Shown in pieces: positions 40,457 to 48,073 of a stretch of DNA of 64,000 nt. A program made the position numbers and the translations under genes. The DNA is from Lachnospiraceae bacterium (GTDB lineage: Bacteria > Bacillota > Clostridia > Lachnospirales > Lachnospiraceae), in the NCBI GenBank assembly GCA_017469945.1, contig JAFUFI010000006.1, forward strand, positions 1 to 64,000, read 5' to 3'. Under the pieces are notes generated by a model. It did no database searches. It worked only from the letters and a program-made list of their open reading frames with translations, and was not told the DNA's origin. Position 1 is the first letter of the stretch. Every line of letters starts with the position of its first letter.

Positions 40457-41059
40457 TTAATCTCTTAATAAACCAAGTCTTTCAAGTTCATCGGGCTCCG
40501 GGCGGTTAAGGTGGCTCTCGGTTCCGTCATTAAAAAGGATATGAGCCTTTTTGTCCGTGGTATGTCCCACAAGGCGGGCGCTTATCCCCGCGGCTTTAAG
40601 CTTTTCGAGAGCGCTTCCGCCCTCCGGAACTATGGCTATAAAGCACTTTTCTCCGTAGAGGTGGTAGGGATTGACCTCCAAAAGCTCGCATATCTCAACG
40701 GTTTCCTGCCTTATTGGAACGCTCCTTAGGTCGAGCTCAAATCCGGCAGAGCACATTGCGGCCATCTCGTAGAGCCCCGTTAGAAATCCGCCCTTAGATA
40801 CTTCCGTTAAAAAAGCGTCTTCGCCGCACTCGCTCCCCATATCGCGGGTATGGGCCAAAAGGATTTCCCTTGCCTTATCGAAATCCTCCGAATCCTTTCC
40901 CTCGCCAAAGCGCGAAGCTTCTCTCGAGAGCCAGACAGGATATCTTTCATCTATTTTATCCTTAAACTCCCGGGCAAGGATCGCCGTTCCCTTAAGCGCT
41001 ATATACCCGGTCATTATGACCTGACGATTGTACTTTAGTATATCTTTAGCAGCCTTCAT
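40457..41059 (-). CDS. AIR-synthase-related protein, HypE/ThiL-like C-terminal domain
   Basis: The 200-residue protein matches the C-terminal AIRS_C half of HypE-like proteins: VSKGGFLTGLYEMAAMCSAG and PIRQETVEICELLEVNPYHL are characteristic, and IVPEGGSALEKLKAAGISAR follows. The N-terminal ATP-binding half, about 130 residues in full-length relatives, is reduced to a short helical segment including VIMTGYIALKGTAILAREF. It may be a dedicated small family rather than a broken gene, since the frame is intact and a long N-terminal helix leads cleanly into the domain. No hydrogenase genes are nearby. The function is unknown. Confidence 0.7.
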   Translation of the reverse strand: MKAAKDILKYNRQVIMTGYIALKGTAILAREFKDKIDERYPVWLSREASRFGEGKDSEDFDKAREILLAHTRDMGSECGEDAFLTEVSKGGFLTGLYEMAAMCSAGFELDLRSVPIRQETVEICELLEVNPYHLYGEKCFIAIVPEGGSALEKLKAAGISARLVGHTTDKKAHILFNDGTESHLNRPEPDELERLGLLRD

Positions 41060-41072
41060 TTCAATTGAATCT

Positions 41073-41180
41073 TTACAGTGAGTATGCTAAAATCATTGGT
41101 ACGACCATGGCTACAACGAGCACAGCTACAATGATGCCGGCCATGATTTTTTTGTTCTTTTTATTTTGCATGTTAAACAT
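41073..41180 (-). CDS. 35-residue single-span membrane peptide
   Basis: A short frame reads a lysine-rich start (MFNMQNKKNKKIM) and one membrane helix (AGIIVAVLVVAMVVPMILA) ending in YSL. The GGCGG motif seven bases before the ATG is a reasonable ribosome site, and both ends fit the positive-inside rule. It lies 13 bases upstream of the AIR-synthase-related gene on the same strand and divergent from the hypothetical gene at 41281. I do not recognise a named family. Small membrane peptides often tune a partner complex, but no partner can be named. Confidence 0.65.
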   Translation of the reverse strand: MFNMQNKKNKKIMAGIIVAVLVVAMVVPMILAYSL

Positions 41181-41280
41181 AGATAAACCGCCTTTTAAAT
41201 AAATGCGGGCAAGGCCCACTGACCAAATTATACTCTACGGCAGTCCCCCGCGCAAGTGTTACAAAAACAGACCAAAATAT

Positions 41281-41895
41281 ATGAGATTCCAATTTCCTAT
41301 ACTTTTAAGCTTCATAATGTTTATCGGTGTGCTGCAGTTTGCCATCAGACGCGCCCGCAACAAAGATCAAAACGCCGACAAGAAATTCTGGGCAAGGGAG
41401 GCGGAGGCCAACAATGTCCGCAGGAAAAGCCTCGATGACGTAGAGTACGTTGCCATCGACTTTTCAAGGCTTCCCGTTGATGTCCTAAGTGACGATGAGC
41501 AGGTTGCCTCCTTTATAAAGGACCTTACTGATCTTTCAAAAGAAAAGATCATCAACCTTACCGGACTGACCAATACAGACCTTAAAATGAAGTACGGGGT
41601 TGCCAATCTTCCCTATCTGTCCGATTGCGACAACCGTTTTACGATGCTGATTCAGATACTTCAAAAATGGAACGACTACCTTTGGGAAAAGGGGTTGAAA
41701 AAAGAGGCGGTCAGGATCATGGAGTACGAGATAAGCATCGGCTCTGACGCTCCCTCCGCTTACAGAAGACTTGCTTCCTACTATAAAAAACAGGGAATGA
41801 CCGAAAAGATAAACGATCTTATCGAAGATGTGGAAAAGATGAACCTTCTGACCGGAAAATCCCTTATTACAGACTTAAAAAGCTACCTGGACTAA
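41281..41895 (+). CDS. Hypothetical membrane-anchored helical-repeat protein
   Basis: I do not recognise this protein by name. It starts with a membrane helix (FPILLSFIMFIGVLQFAI) and a positive cluster, followed by a soluble, helix-rich domain. The C-terminal part (EKGLKKEAVRIMEYEISIGS, then APSAYRRLASYYKKQGMTEK) looks like one or two TPR-type repeats. The frame is open from an ATG at 41203, but the extra 26 residues are proline- and basic-rich without homology; the ATG at 41281 puts the hydrophobic segment at the N-terminus, so I prefer it. No clear ribosome site precedes either. A terminator overlaps its 3' end. Confidence 0.7.
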   Translation: MRFQFPILLSFIMFIGVLQFAIRRARNKDQNADKKFWAREAEANNVRRKSLDDVEYVAIDFSRLPVDVLSDDEQVASFIKDLTDLSKEKIINLTGLTNTDLKMKYGVANLPYLSDCDNRFTMLIQILQKWNDYLWEKGLKKEAVRIMEYEISIGSDAPSAYRRLASYYKKQGMTEKINDLIEDVEKMNLLTGKSLITDLKSYLD

Positions 41896-41911
41896 CTCCC
41901 GGTAGCTTTTT
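41877..41911 (+). terminator. Terminator of the hypothetical gene at 41281
   Basis: AAAAAGCTACC (41877-41887) pairs perfectly with GGTAGCTTTTT (41901-41911) around a 13-base loop containing the stop codon. The tail is TTTTTAAAT. In the reverse sense it could also serve galT. Confidence 0.8.
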
Positions 41912-41951
41912 AAATGATGGTTTGAAAATATAATATGGAAGAAATCTAATT

Positions 41952-43487
41952 TTACAGACTTGCGATGAATCTTTCGAATCCCGCACGTCCCTTTTCGTCG
42001 CGCTTGTAGACTCCCGCATCTTCCAGAACCTGCATAAACACGCGTCCTATTTCGTCTTCAAAGATCTTGTCGATATTCGACTCATCAATCTTTTTGTACT
42101 TAGGTTTAAATTCATCCACCCAGTCGGCATGCTTTGAAAGAACCTCATCATTTCGGATATCGGCACCGGAAAGGATGGCTTTCTTTAAATCAGCCATCTC
42201 GGTCTTAAGTCTTGCGGGAAGAACCGCAAGTCCCATTACCTCTATAAGTCCGATATTCTCCTTCTTGATATGGTGGAGCTTCGCATGTGGATGGAATACT
42301 CCGAGGGGGTGTTCCTCTGTCGTAATATTGTTTCTGAGCACAAGATCAAGCTCGAACTTACTTCCGCGTTTTCTTGCGATTGGTGTGATCGTGTTGTGGG
42401 GCTCACCGTCCGTCTCGGCAAAGATAAAGCACTCCTCGTCGGTGTAGTTTCTCCAGGCCGCAAGGATCTTGTCCGCAAGAACGATTATTCTGTTAACGTC
42501 CTTGCCGGAAAGCCTTATTACGGACATAGGCCATTTTACGATACCTGTCTCAACGTCCTCGTAGCCTCCGATCTTGAAAGTCTTTTCAACCGGAGCCTTC
42601 GCCATGGCAAACTCATAATGTCCTCCCTGAAAATGATCATGGGAGAGGATTGATCCGCCTACGATGGGCAGATCCGCATTCGATCCCACAAAGTAATGGG
42701 GGAACTGCTTTACAAAATCAAAGAGCTTGCAAAATGTCGCATGTTCAATCTTCATGGGCACATGCTGAGAGTTGAAGACGATGCAATGCTCGTTGTAATA
42801 AACATAAGGGCTGTACTGAAATCCCCAGGCGCTGCAATTGATCGTAACGGGGATTATGCGGTGGTTTTGGCGGGCGGGATGATTGACCCTTCCGGCATAA
42901 CCTTCATTCTCCCTGCAAAGAAGGCACTTGGGATAGCCCGACTGCTTTGCGTTCTTGGCTGCCGCAATAGCCTTGGGGTCCTTCTCGGGCTTGGAAAGGT
43001 TGATCGTAATATCAAGATCTCCGTAATCCGTACTCGTAACCCACTTTACATCCTTTGAAATACGGTAGCGGCGGATGTAATCGGAATCGCAGCTAAGCTT
43101 ATAGTAATAATCGGTAGCGGCCTCGGGGCCTTCCTTTTTATAGATCTCTTCAAATCTGTTTATGACTTCGCTGGGCCTGGGCATAAGCATCGACATGATC
43201 TTTGTATCGAAAAGATCTCGGTAGGTGGTCGTATTATCCTCGATCAGGCCGTTTTCGCACGCGTAATCCAGCATCTTACCGAGAAGCTCGCTGAGAGCCT
43301 TTCCGCTCTTAATATCCTCCTCGGATATCTCCAGCTCTCCCGCGGACATATTCTCCGCTTCTTCGGTAAGGTCTTCTAATTTAAAGAGCTCCAAAAGCTT
43401 ATTGGTTGTAAAAATAATATCTTCTCTTGGTACAAGACCTGTCTTAACTCCGTAAGAGACCAGTTTTCTGATATATTTTTGGATCAT
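41952..43487 (-). CDS. galT: UDP-glucose-hexose-1-phosphate uridylyltransferase, type II
   Basis: The second enzyme of the Leloir pathway, exchanging UMP between UDP-glucose and galactose-1-P. The 511-residue length and the start KYIRKLVSYGVKTGLVPRED place it in the Firmicute type-II GalT family. The nucleotidylation site is the SILSHDHFQGGHYEFAMA block, with the catalytic His in the HDH motif. A family block NEHCIVFNSQHVPMKIEHAT is intact. It is 14 bases downstream of galK, so the two form an operon. No galE gene is seen in the window. Confidence 0.96.
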   Translation of the reverse strand: MIQKYIRKLVSYGVKTGLVPREDIIFTTNKLLELFKLEDLTEEAENMSAGELEISEEDIKSGKALSELLGKMLDYACENGLIEDNTTTYRDLFDTKIMSMLMPRPSEVINRFEEIYKKEGPEAATDYYYKLSCDSDYIRRYRISKDVKWVTSTDYGDLDITINLSKPEKDPKAIAAAKNAKQSGYPKCLLCRENEGYAGRVNHPARQNHRIIPVTINCSAWGFQYSPYVYYNEHCIVFNSQHVPMKIEHATFCKLFDFVKQFPHYFVGSNADLPIVGGSILSHDHFQGGHYEFAMAKAPVEKTFKIGGYEDVETGIVKWPMSVIRLSGKDVNRIIVLADKILAAWRNYTDEECFIFAETDGEPHNTITPIARKRGSKFELDLVLRNNITTEEHPLGVFHPHAKLHHIKKENIGLIEVMGLAVLPARLKTEMADLKKAILSGADIRNDEVLSKHADWVDEFKPKYKKIDESNIDKIFEDEIGRVFMQVLEDAGVYKRDEKGRAGFERFIASL

Positions 43488-43501
43488 CTTTCAACCCTCC
43501 G

Positions 43502-44677
43502 TTACAGCTTGCAGGGGCCGTCGCCTATCTCAACCACATAGAAGTCTGCCTTGTAACCGATGGTCTTTTCATAGGTCTCGCCTACCTGACTGATAAATGT
43601 GTCTATAGCATCCTCGCGGACAATAGAAACCGTGCATCCGCCAAATCCGGCGCCGGTCATTCTAGAACCGATGACACCGGGCACCTGCCATGCCGCATCA
43701 ACCAGTGTGTCAAGCTCTTTTCCGGTAACCTCATAGTCGTCTCTAAGAGATTTATGAGACTCATTCATAAGCTGTCCGAAAGCCTTGATATTTCCAAGCT
43801 TAAGAGCTCTGACCGCCTCTATCGTACGCTGGTTTTCGTATACAGCATGACGGGCTCTGCGGCATTTCGTTCCATCCTTTATAACGGGAGAGAGCTTCTC
43901 GTAAGTAGCCTCATCAAGATCTCCGAGGCTCTTTATATCCACCATTGTCTTTAAGCTTGCAAGAGCATCCTCGCACTCGGCTCTTCTTTCGTTGTACTTG
44001 GAATCTCCGAGTCCTCTCTTTTTATTGGAGCAGGCGATGACGATCTTTGCCCCCTCAAGTTTAAGGGGAGCGTACTCGAACTGAAGGTTTGAAGTATCGA
44101 GGAATATAGCGTGGTCCTTCTTGCCCATAGCGATGGCGAACTGATCCATGATACCGCAGTTTACACCGTTGAACTTGTTCTCGGAATACTGTCCGATAAG
44201 GGCAAGGTCCTGATTGGTAACATCAAAACCGAAAAGGTCTCTCAGGATAAATCCGGTAAGGACCTCTACGGAAGCCGATGAGGAAAGTCCCGAACCGTTG
44301 GGTATATTTCCGTATAAAAGAAGGTCAAATCCGCTTTCTGCCTTCATTCCCTTTTCGCCGAAAGCCCAGACAACGCCGAGAGGATAGTTAACCCAGTCAA
44401 GGGCCTTGTCAGGCTCTATCTTATTTGAAAGATCCACATCTATAACGCCAAGGTTTTCAAAATTCATGGAGTAAAAATGACACATTTTATCCGCTCTTTT
44501 TCTTGCAACACCGTATGTTCCGATGGTAAGAGCGCAGGGGAAGACATGTCCTCCGTTGTAGTCCGTATGCTCCCCGATAAGGTTTACTCTGCCCGGAGCA
44601 AAATATACATCGGCTCCGTTATTGTCCCCAAAAACTTCAGCAAATTTAGCAAGAACTGTTTCTTTGATATTTGTCAT
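43502..44677 (-). CDS. galK: Galactokinase
   Basis: It phosphorylates galactose at C1. Signature blocks: GRVNLIGEHTDYNGGHVFPC (substrate binding), GNIPNGSGLSSSASVEV (ATP-binding GHMP loop) and GSRMTGAGFGGCTVSIV (third motif). The open frame begins five codons earlier (44692), but that ATG is within GGGAGG, which serves as the Shine-Dalgarno for the ATG at 44675-44677, giving the start MTNIKETVL. It is the first gene of the galKT operon. The inverted repeat at 44739-44770 and the AraC gene just upstream point to its control by galactose or a related sugar. Confidence 0.97.
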   Translation of the reverse strand: MTNIKETVLAKFAEVFGDNNGADVYFAPGRVNLIGEHTDYNGGHVFPCALTIGTYGVARKRADKMCHFYSMNFENLGVIDVDLSNKIEPDKALDWVNYPLGVVWAFGEKGMKAESGFDLLLYGNIPNGSGLSSSASVEVLTGFILRDLFGFDVTNQDLALIGQYSENKFNGVNCGIMDQFAIAMGKKDHAIFLDTSNLQFEYAPLKLEGAKIVIACSNKKRGLGDSKYNERRAECEDALASLKTMVDIKSLGDLDEATYEKLSPVIKDGTKCRRARHAVYENQRTIEAVRALKLGNIKAFGQLMNESHKSLRDDYEVTGKELDTLVDAAWQVPGVIGSRMTGAGFGGCTVSIVREDAIDTFISQVGETYEKTIGYKADFYVVEIGDGPCKL

Positions 44678-44738
44678 TTTGATTCCTCCCATTAAATAAG
44701 CGGCTTCTTATGCACCAATAGTAGCTTAAAAAATCAAA

Positions 44739-44773
44739 ACAAACCATACACTTTTGTTTGTATGGTTTGTCAA
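44739..44773 (-). promoter_or_regulatory. galK promoter region with 11-bp palindrome
   Basis: ACAAACCATAC (44739-44749) and GTATGGTTTGT (44760-44770) are perfect inverses with a 10-base loop. On the minus strand the right arm overlaps a TTGACA (44768-44773), with a TGTATG 17 bases further, so the palindrome would occupy a promoter. The same hairpin is followed by TTTGATTTTTT, so it could instead be the terminator of the AraC gene. Either reading, or both, is possible. Confidence 0.55.
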
Positions 44774-44785
44774 AATGTTATATTT

Positions 44786-45676
44786 TTATTTTAAAAGTTC
44801 CGAGATCAGGTTCTCCACCTCAACAAGCTGCTGGGACGAACTTTCGTGCCTGCTCTCCTTGCGATAAGCCGAAGGCGTGATACCTTTCATCTGATGAAAA
44901 GCCTTGGTAAAGACCTGGGCGTCACTGTAACCGCAGCTTAGGGCGATACTCTCTATGGAATAATCCGTGGACTCGAGAAGTTCTCTTGCCTTTGTAAGTC
45001 TGAATGTGGTAAGGAACTGCTGAGGGCTCATCCCGAGAACGTTCAAAAACAGGGTATAAAGGTAGCTTCTGTTGACACAGACAAAATTCGCCACATCCGT
45101 AACCTTTATGGGGTTATAATAGTTGTTCTGGATATAATCAACGGCCTTCTCAATGTAGTCATTACTTTTGTTCTTGTCTTTTTCTTCACGGATCTCAACA
45201 TTTTCACTGTCCGCGATTATTGACAAAAACACTCCCAGAAGCCCGTTTCTTCTAAGTTCATTAGCCATTCCGACGGTGTTATGTTCCATCATATCTTTAA
45301 CGACACCATAAAGCTCCTCAGACTTCGGGCAGGAAAAGATCGGATGGTTACCGGAAAGTCCCATCTTTTTTAAGTAGTTTTCCGCCTCGCTCCCTCCGAA
45401 TCCAACCCAGATATAGGACCAGGGGTCACTCTCGCTGGCCTGATAAAAAGCAAGCTCGCCGGGATTGATCAAAAAGCCGTAGCCCTTTTCGAGATGGTAC
45501 TCTTTTCCGCGGAATTTAAAAACTCCCTTTCCGCCGATGACATAGTGAATGAGAAAATGCGGCTTAGAGGCGGGGCCGAAGCTGTGAAGAGGTTCCGTTC
45601 TGGAACATCCGCAGTTGTTGAGATACAGGCTTCCGACTTTTTTGTTTTTAAACTCAAGCTTGAACGCCTTCTCCAT
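44786..45676 (-). CDS. AraC-family transcriptional regulator with cupin sensor domain
   Basis: Residues about 10-150 form a cupin-like sugar-sensing domain (HFLIHYVIGGKGVFKFRGKE, EKGYGFLINPGELAFYQA). Residues about 185-285 form the AraC DNA-binding domain (VTDVANFVCVNRSYLYTLFL, SIESIALSCGYSDAQVFTKA, HQMKGITPSAYRKE). The gene lies immediately upstream of galKT on the same strand, so it probably activates that operon; its ligand would be galactose, a galactoside or a galactan product. It starts 11 bases after the REC-GGDEF gene stop, so it may be co-transcribed with that gene. Confidence 0.92.
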   Translation of the reverse strand: MEKAFKLEFKNKKVGSLYLNNCGCSRTEPLHSFGPASKPHFLIHYVIGGKGVFKFRGKEYHLEKGYGFLINPGELAFYQASESDPWSYIWVGFGGSEAENYLKKMGLSGNHPIFSCPKSEELYGVVKDMMEHNTVGMANELRRNGLLGVFLSIIADSENVEIREEKDKNKSNDYIEKAVDYIQNNYYNPIKVTDVANFVCVNRSYLYTLFLNVLGMSPQQFLTTFRLTKARELLESTDYSIESIALSCGYSDAQVFTKAFHQMKGITPSAYRKESRHESSSQQLVEVENLISELLK

Positions 45677-45687
45677 AAAATCCCCTT

Positions 45688-47031
45688 TTATTTCTTGATA
45701 TCCATTATCTCAAAGACAAGCTCATCGCCACGTCTTCCGGTAAGTTCTTCGTAATGATCTTTTATTCTGTTCTCAATAACATTTTCAAGGCTTATTGAAT
45801 CTACGTCGATAAGCACAAGGAGGAACTGAGAAGAGCTGTAGCGGGTTCCCACATCATTTCTTCGAAGAGAAGTTGCTATCGCCTTGTCCACCATCTTCAT
45901 AAGCTCTTCTTTGCCGCCTTCAATCGTCTCATCGGCAACAGATAGAGTAACCATAACAAGCTTCGCCTTTTGATGGGTACGCTCTACGCATCTTTCGATG
46001 TAGTTATATATTCTCTGAAACTCTCTGTAATCAACTTTGTAGATACCGGTCTGCTCGCGAATTTCCTTGCGGTCCTCGATAAGTTTTTGAAGCTGCTCGA
46101 TATTGACAACCTCGGCTCTGCAATCCGATGTATCCGTAAAGTCTACGGAGTAGAAGCAGTATCCGTTCTTTCCGTTTCTCTTGGCGCAGTACAAAGCCTT
46201 GTCGGCTGCGGCATACAGCGCCGCGTAGCTCTCGCCGTCCTCAGGAGAGATGGCTATTCCGACGGAAAGGGATGAGTTGGAAAGATAATCCTTCTTTACA
46301 GCCTCTACATTGTACTCTCCGAATACATCCACAACTACCTTTTCGACTCTGCCTCTGTCGGTGCTGTCTATGAATAGTCCGAACTCGTCTCCGCCAAGCC
46401 TGAAGACAAAGCCCTTTCCCGAGACAGACGCTTCAAGAAGCCTTGCAATTTCGCAAATAGCTTCATCGCCGATTACGTGTCCGTAGGTATCGTTAAGATA
46501 TTTAAAATTATCAAGGTCTATCATCGCAAAGGCGCCGTTTTCGCCATTTGCCAGTTTTTCGTCAATAACGCTTTCCGCGTAAAAACGGTTAAATAGCTCC
46601 GTCATCGGATCATGGTTCGAGCGATCGATGACCTCTGCCATCTTGCTCTGCATATCCTTCTCGGAAGCCTTTCTGTCGAGGACCATCTGAACTCTTGTAA
46701 GAAGTACGTCCGGTACAAAAGGCTTATGTACAAAATCTTCAACGCCTTCGTTAAGGCACTTTATCTCCAGTTCGGAATCTCTTTCTCCCGTAACCATTAT
46801 TACCGGAACGTCTGCAAAGTAGTTTCCTTCTTTAAGCCTCTTTATTCCGTCGAGTCCGTTAGATCCCGGCATCTGGAAATCAAGAAGTATAAGATCCGGT
46901 TTGTCGTCCGCCACAAGCTTAATAAGTTCATCTATGGTCATGGCCTTCTTAACTTCATGTACCTTGCTGAGAATCCTTTCGACCATCATAAGAACGAGTT
47001 TGTCGTCGTCGCAAATATATACTTTACTCAT
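45688..47031 (-). CDS. Response regulator diguanylate cyclase (REC-GGDEF plus degenerate third domain)
   Basis: The receiver (about 1-120) has acceptor Asp51 in LILLDFQMPGSNG and Lys103 in VHKPF. The GGDEF domain (about 135-300) has an intact active site FRLGGDEFGLF (213-217), so cyclic di-GMP synthesis is likely. There is no RxxD inhibitory site obvious just before it. The last 130 residues form a further domain with GGDEF-like spacing (LRRNDVGTRYSSSQFLLVLI) but no catalytic residues. The same three-part design recurs at 58560-59917. It is divergent from the OGG-type glycosylase gene, with paired promoters between. Confidence 0.9.
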   Translation of the reverse strand: MSKVYICDDDKLVLMMVERILSKVHEVKKAMTIDELIKLVADDKPDLILLDFQMPGSNGLDGIKRLKEGNYFADVPVIMVTGERDSELEIKCLNEGVEDFVHKPFVPDVLLTRVQMVLDRKASEKDMQSKMAEVIDRSNHDPMTELFNRFYAESVIDEKLANGENGAFAMIDLDNFKYLNDTYGHVIGDEAICEIARLLEASVSGKGFVFRLGGDEFGLFIDSTDRGRVEKVVVDVFGEYNVEAVKKDYLSNSSLSVGIAISPEDGESYAALYAAADKALYCAKRNGKNGYCFYSVDFTDTSDCRAEVVNIEQLQKLIEDRKEIREQTGIYKVDYREFQRIYNYIERCVERTHQKAKLVMVTLSVADETIEGGKEELMKMVDKAIATSLRRNDVGTRYSSSQFLLVLIDVDSISLENVIENRIKDHYEELTGRRGDELVFEIMDIKK

Positions 47032-47048
47032 CGCTTTCGATTTACCCC

Positions 47049-47115
47049 TTGTTAAATCTGAATTTAGGCATAATAATATATTTAATATTATTGCGTAAAT
47101 GAAGTTTTAAATCAA
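47049..47115. promoter_or_regulatory. Back-to-back promoters for the REC-GGDEF and OGG-type genes
   Basis: Minus strand: TTGATT (47110-47115), 17 bases, AATAAT (47087-47092), driving the REC-GGDEF gene. Plus strand: TTGTTA (47049-47054), 17 bases, AATAAT (47072-47077), driving the glycosylase gene. The -10 boxes are 9 bases apart, so the two may compete. Confidence 0.65.
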
Positions 47116-47137
47116 GTAGGAAAGTGACATCAGACCA

Positions 47138-47995
47138 ATGATCATTAATATAGAAGACGACCTTGACCTTAAAAAGATCGCAGACAGCGGACAAGCCTTC
47201 AGGATTGCTGAGATTTCAGACGGTGAATACCGTTTTGTCACCGGGGATCAGGTTCTTTATATAAATCCTGTAAAGCTCCAAAAAAACGGCGCCGGAAGCT
47301 ATGAAATAAGCTGTTTTGACGAAAGCGGAGAAATACCAGCAAAAGAAGCCTTTGAAAAAGTCTGGAAAAACTATTTCGACCTCGGCACATCTTATAAAAA
47401 GATAAGAAGCCTGGTTCCCGAAAAAGATATCTTTCTGTCAAAAAGCTGCGAAAACGGTGTCGGTCTTCGCATTCTGAGACAGGACCCTTTTGAGATGCTT
47501 ATAACATTTATAATCTCTCAAAGAAAAGCCATCCCCGCAATTAAGGAATCCGTCAGACTTATCTGTGAAAAGTACGGAAAATCCCTTGATACCGGGAAAG
47601 AGAAAATATATCTTTTCCCTTCCGCAAAAGATATGGAAGGTGCCACAGAAGAAGAGCTCAAAAGTTGTAAACTAGGGTACCGCGTACCTTATATTCTTGA
47701 TGCCGTAGAAAAAGTTTTATCCGGGGAAATTGACCTTAATTCCCTCTACGGCGCTTCCTATGAGGAGACCTTCGAAAAGCTGAAAGAAATAAAAGGCGTT
47801 GGTGACAAGGTTTCAAACTGTATCTGCCTTTTCGCCTACGCCCTTACGGAAGCTGCCCCCGTAGATACCTGGATCTCAAAGGTGATTGAAAAGGAATACG
47901 ATGGCGTAAATCCCTTCCCCTCCTACGGAAAATACGCCGGGATCATGCAGCAATACATCTTCTACTACGCCCTGACCCATAAAGACAAATTCTAG
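47138..47995 (+). CDS. OGG-type DNA glycosylase (HhH-GPD)
   Basis: The protein has the eukaryotic-type 8-oxoguanine glycosylase layout. An N-terminal OGG_N domain (about 1-105; DSGQAFRI is its hallmark) precedes the HhH-GPD domain (about 110-280). The helix-hairpin-helix and catalytic part reads LKEIKGVGDKVSNCICLFAY, then APVDTWISKVIEKEY: the conserved Lys of GVGDKV and the Asp of PVDTW are the expected catalytic pair. It should excise oxidised purines. The length of 285 residues is normal. It is monocistronic and convergent to the clostripain-like gene. Confidence 0.92.
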   Translation: MIINIEDDLDLKKIADSGQAFRIAEISDGEYRFVTGDQVLYINPVKLQKNGAGSYEISCFDESGEIPAKEAFEKVWKNYFDLGTSYKKIRSLVPEKDIFLSKSCENGVGLRILRQDPFEMLITFIISQRKAIPAIKESVRLICEKYGKSLDTGKEKIYLFPSAKDMEGATEEELKSCKLGYRVPYILDAVEKVLSGEIDLNSLYGASYEETFEKLKEIKGVGDKVSNCICLFAYALTEAAPVDTWISKVIEKEYDGVNPFPSYGKYAGIMQQYIFYYALTHKDKF

Positions 47996-48021
47996 TTTTT
48001 TCCGGTATATTTCTTTGATAC

Positions 48022-48054
48022 AAAACAAACAGCGGCCCTGCGCGGAGCCGCTGT
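48022..48054 (-). terminator. Terminator of the clostripain-like gene
   Basis: On the minus strand ACAGCGGC pairs with GCCGCTGT across a 10-base GC-rich loop (48029-48054), followed by TTGTTTTG. It would end the long transcript coming from 59917. Confidence 0.8.
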
Positions 48055-48073
48055 TATAAGTTTTAAATAAAGT

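Noticed and set aside
41203..41280. Earlier start for the hypothetical gene at 41281
   Set aside because: The extra residues lack homology-like character and would bury the N-terminal membrane helix; neither start has a clear ribosome site.
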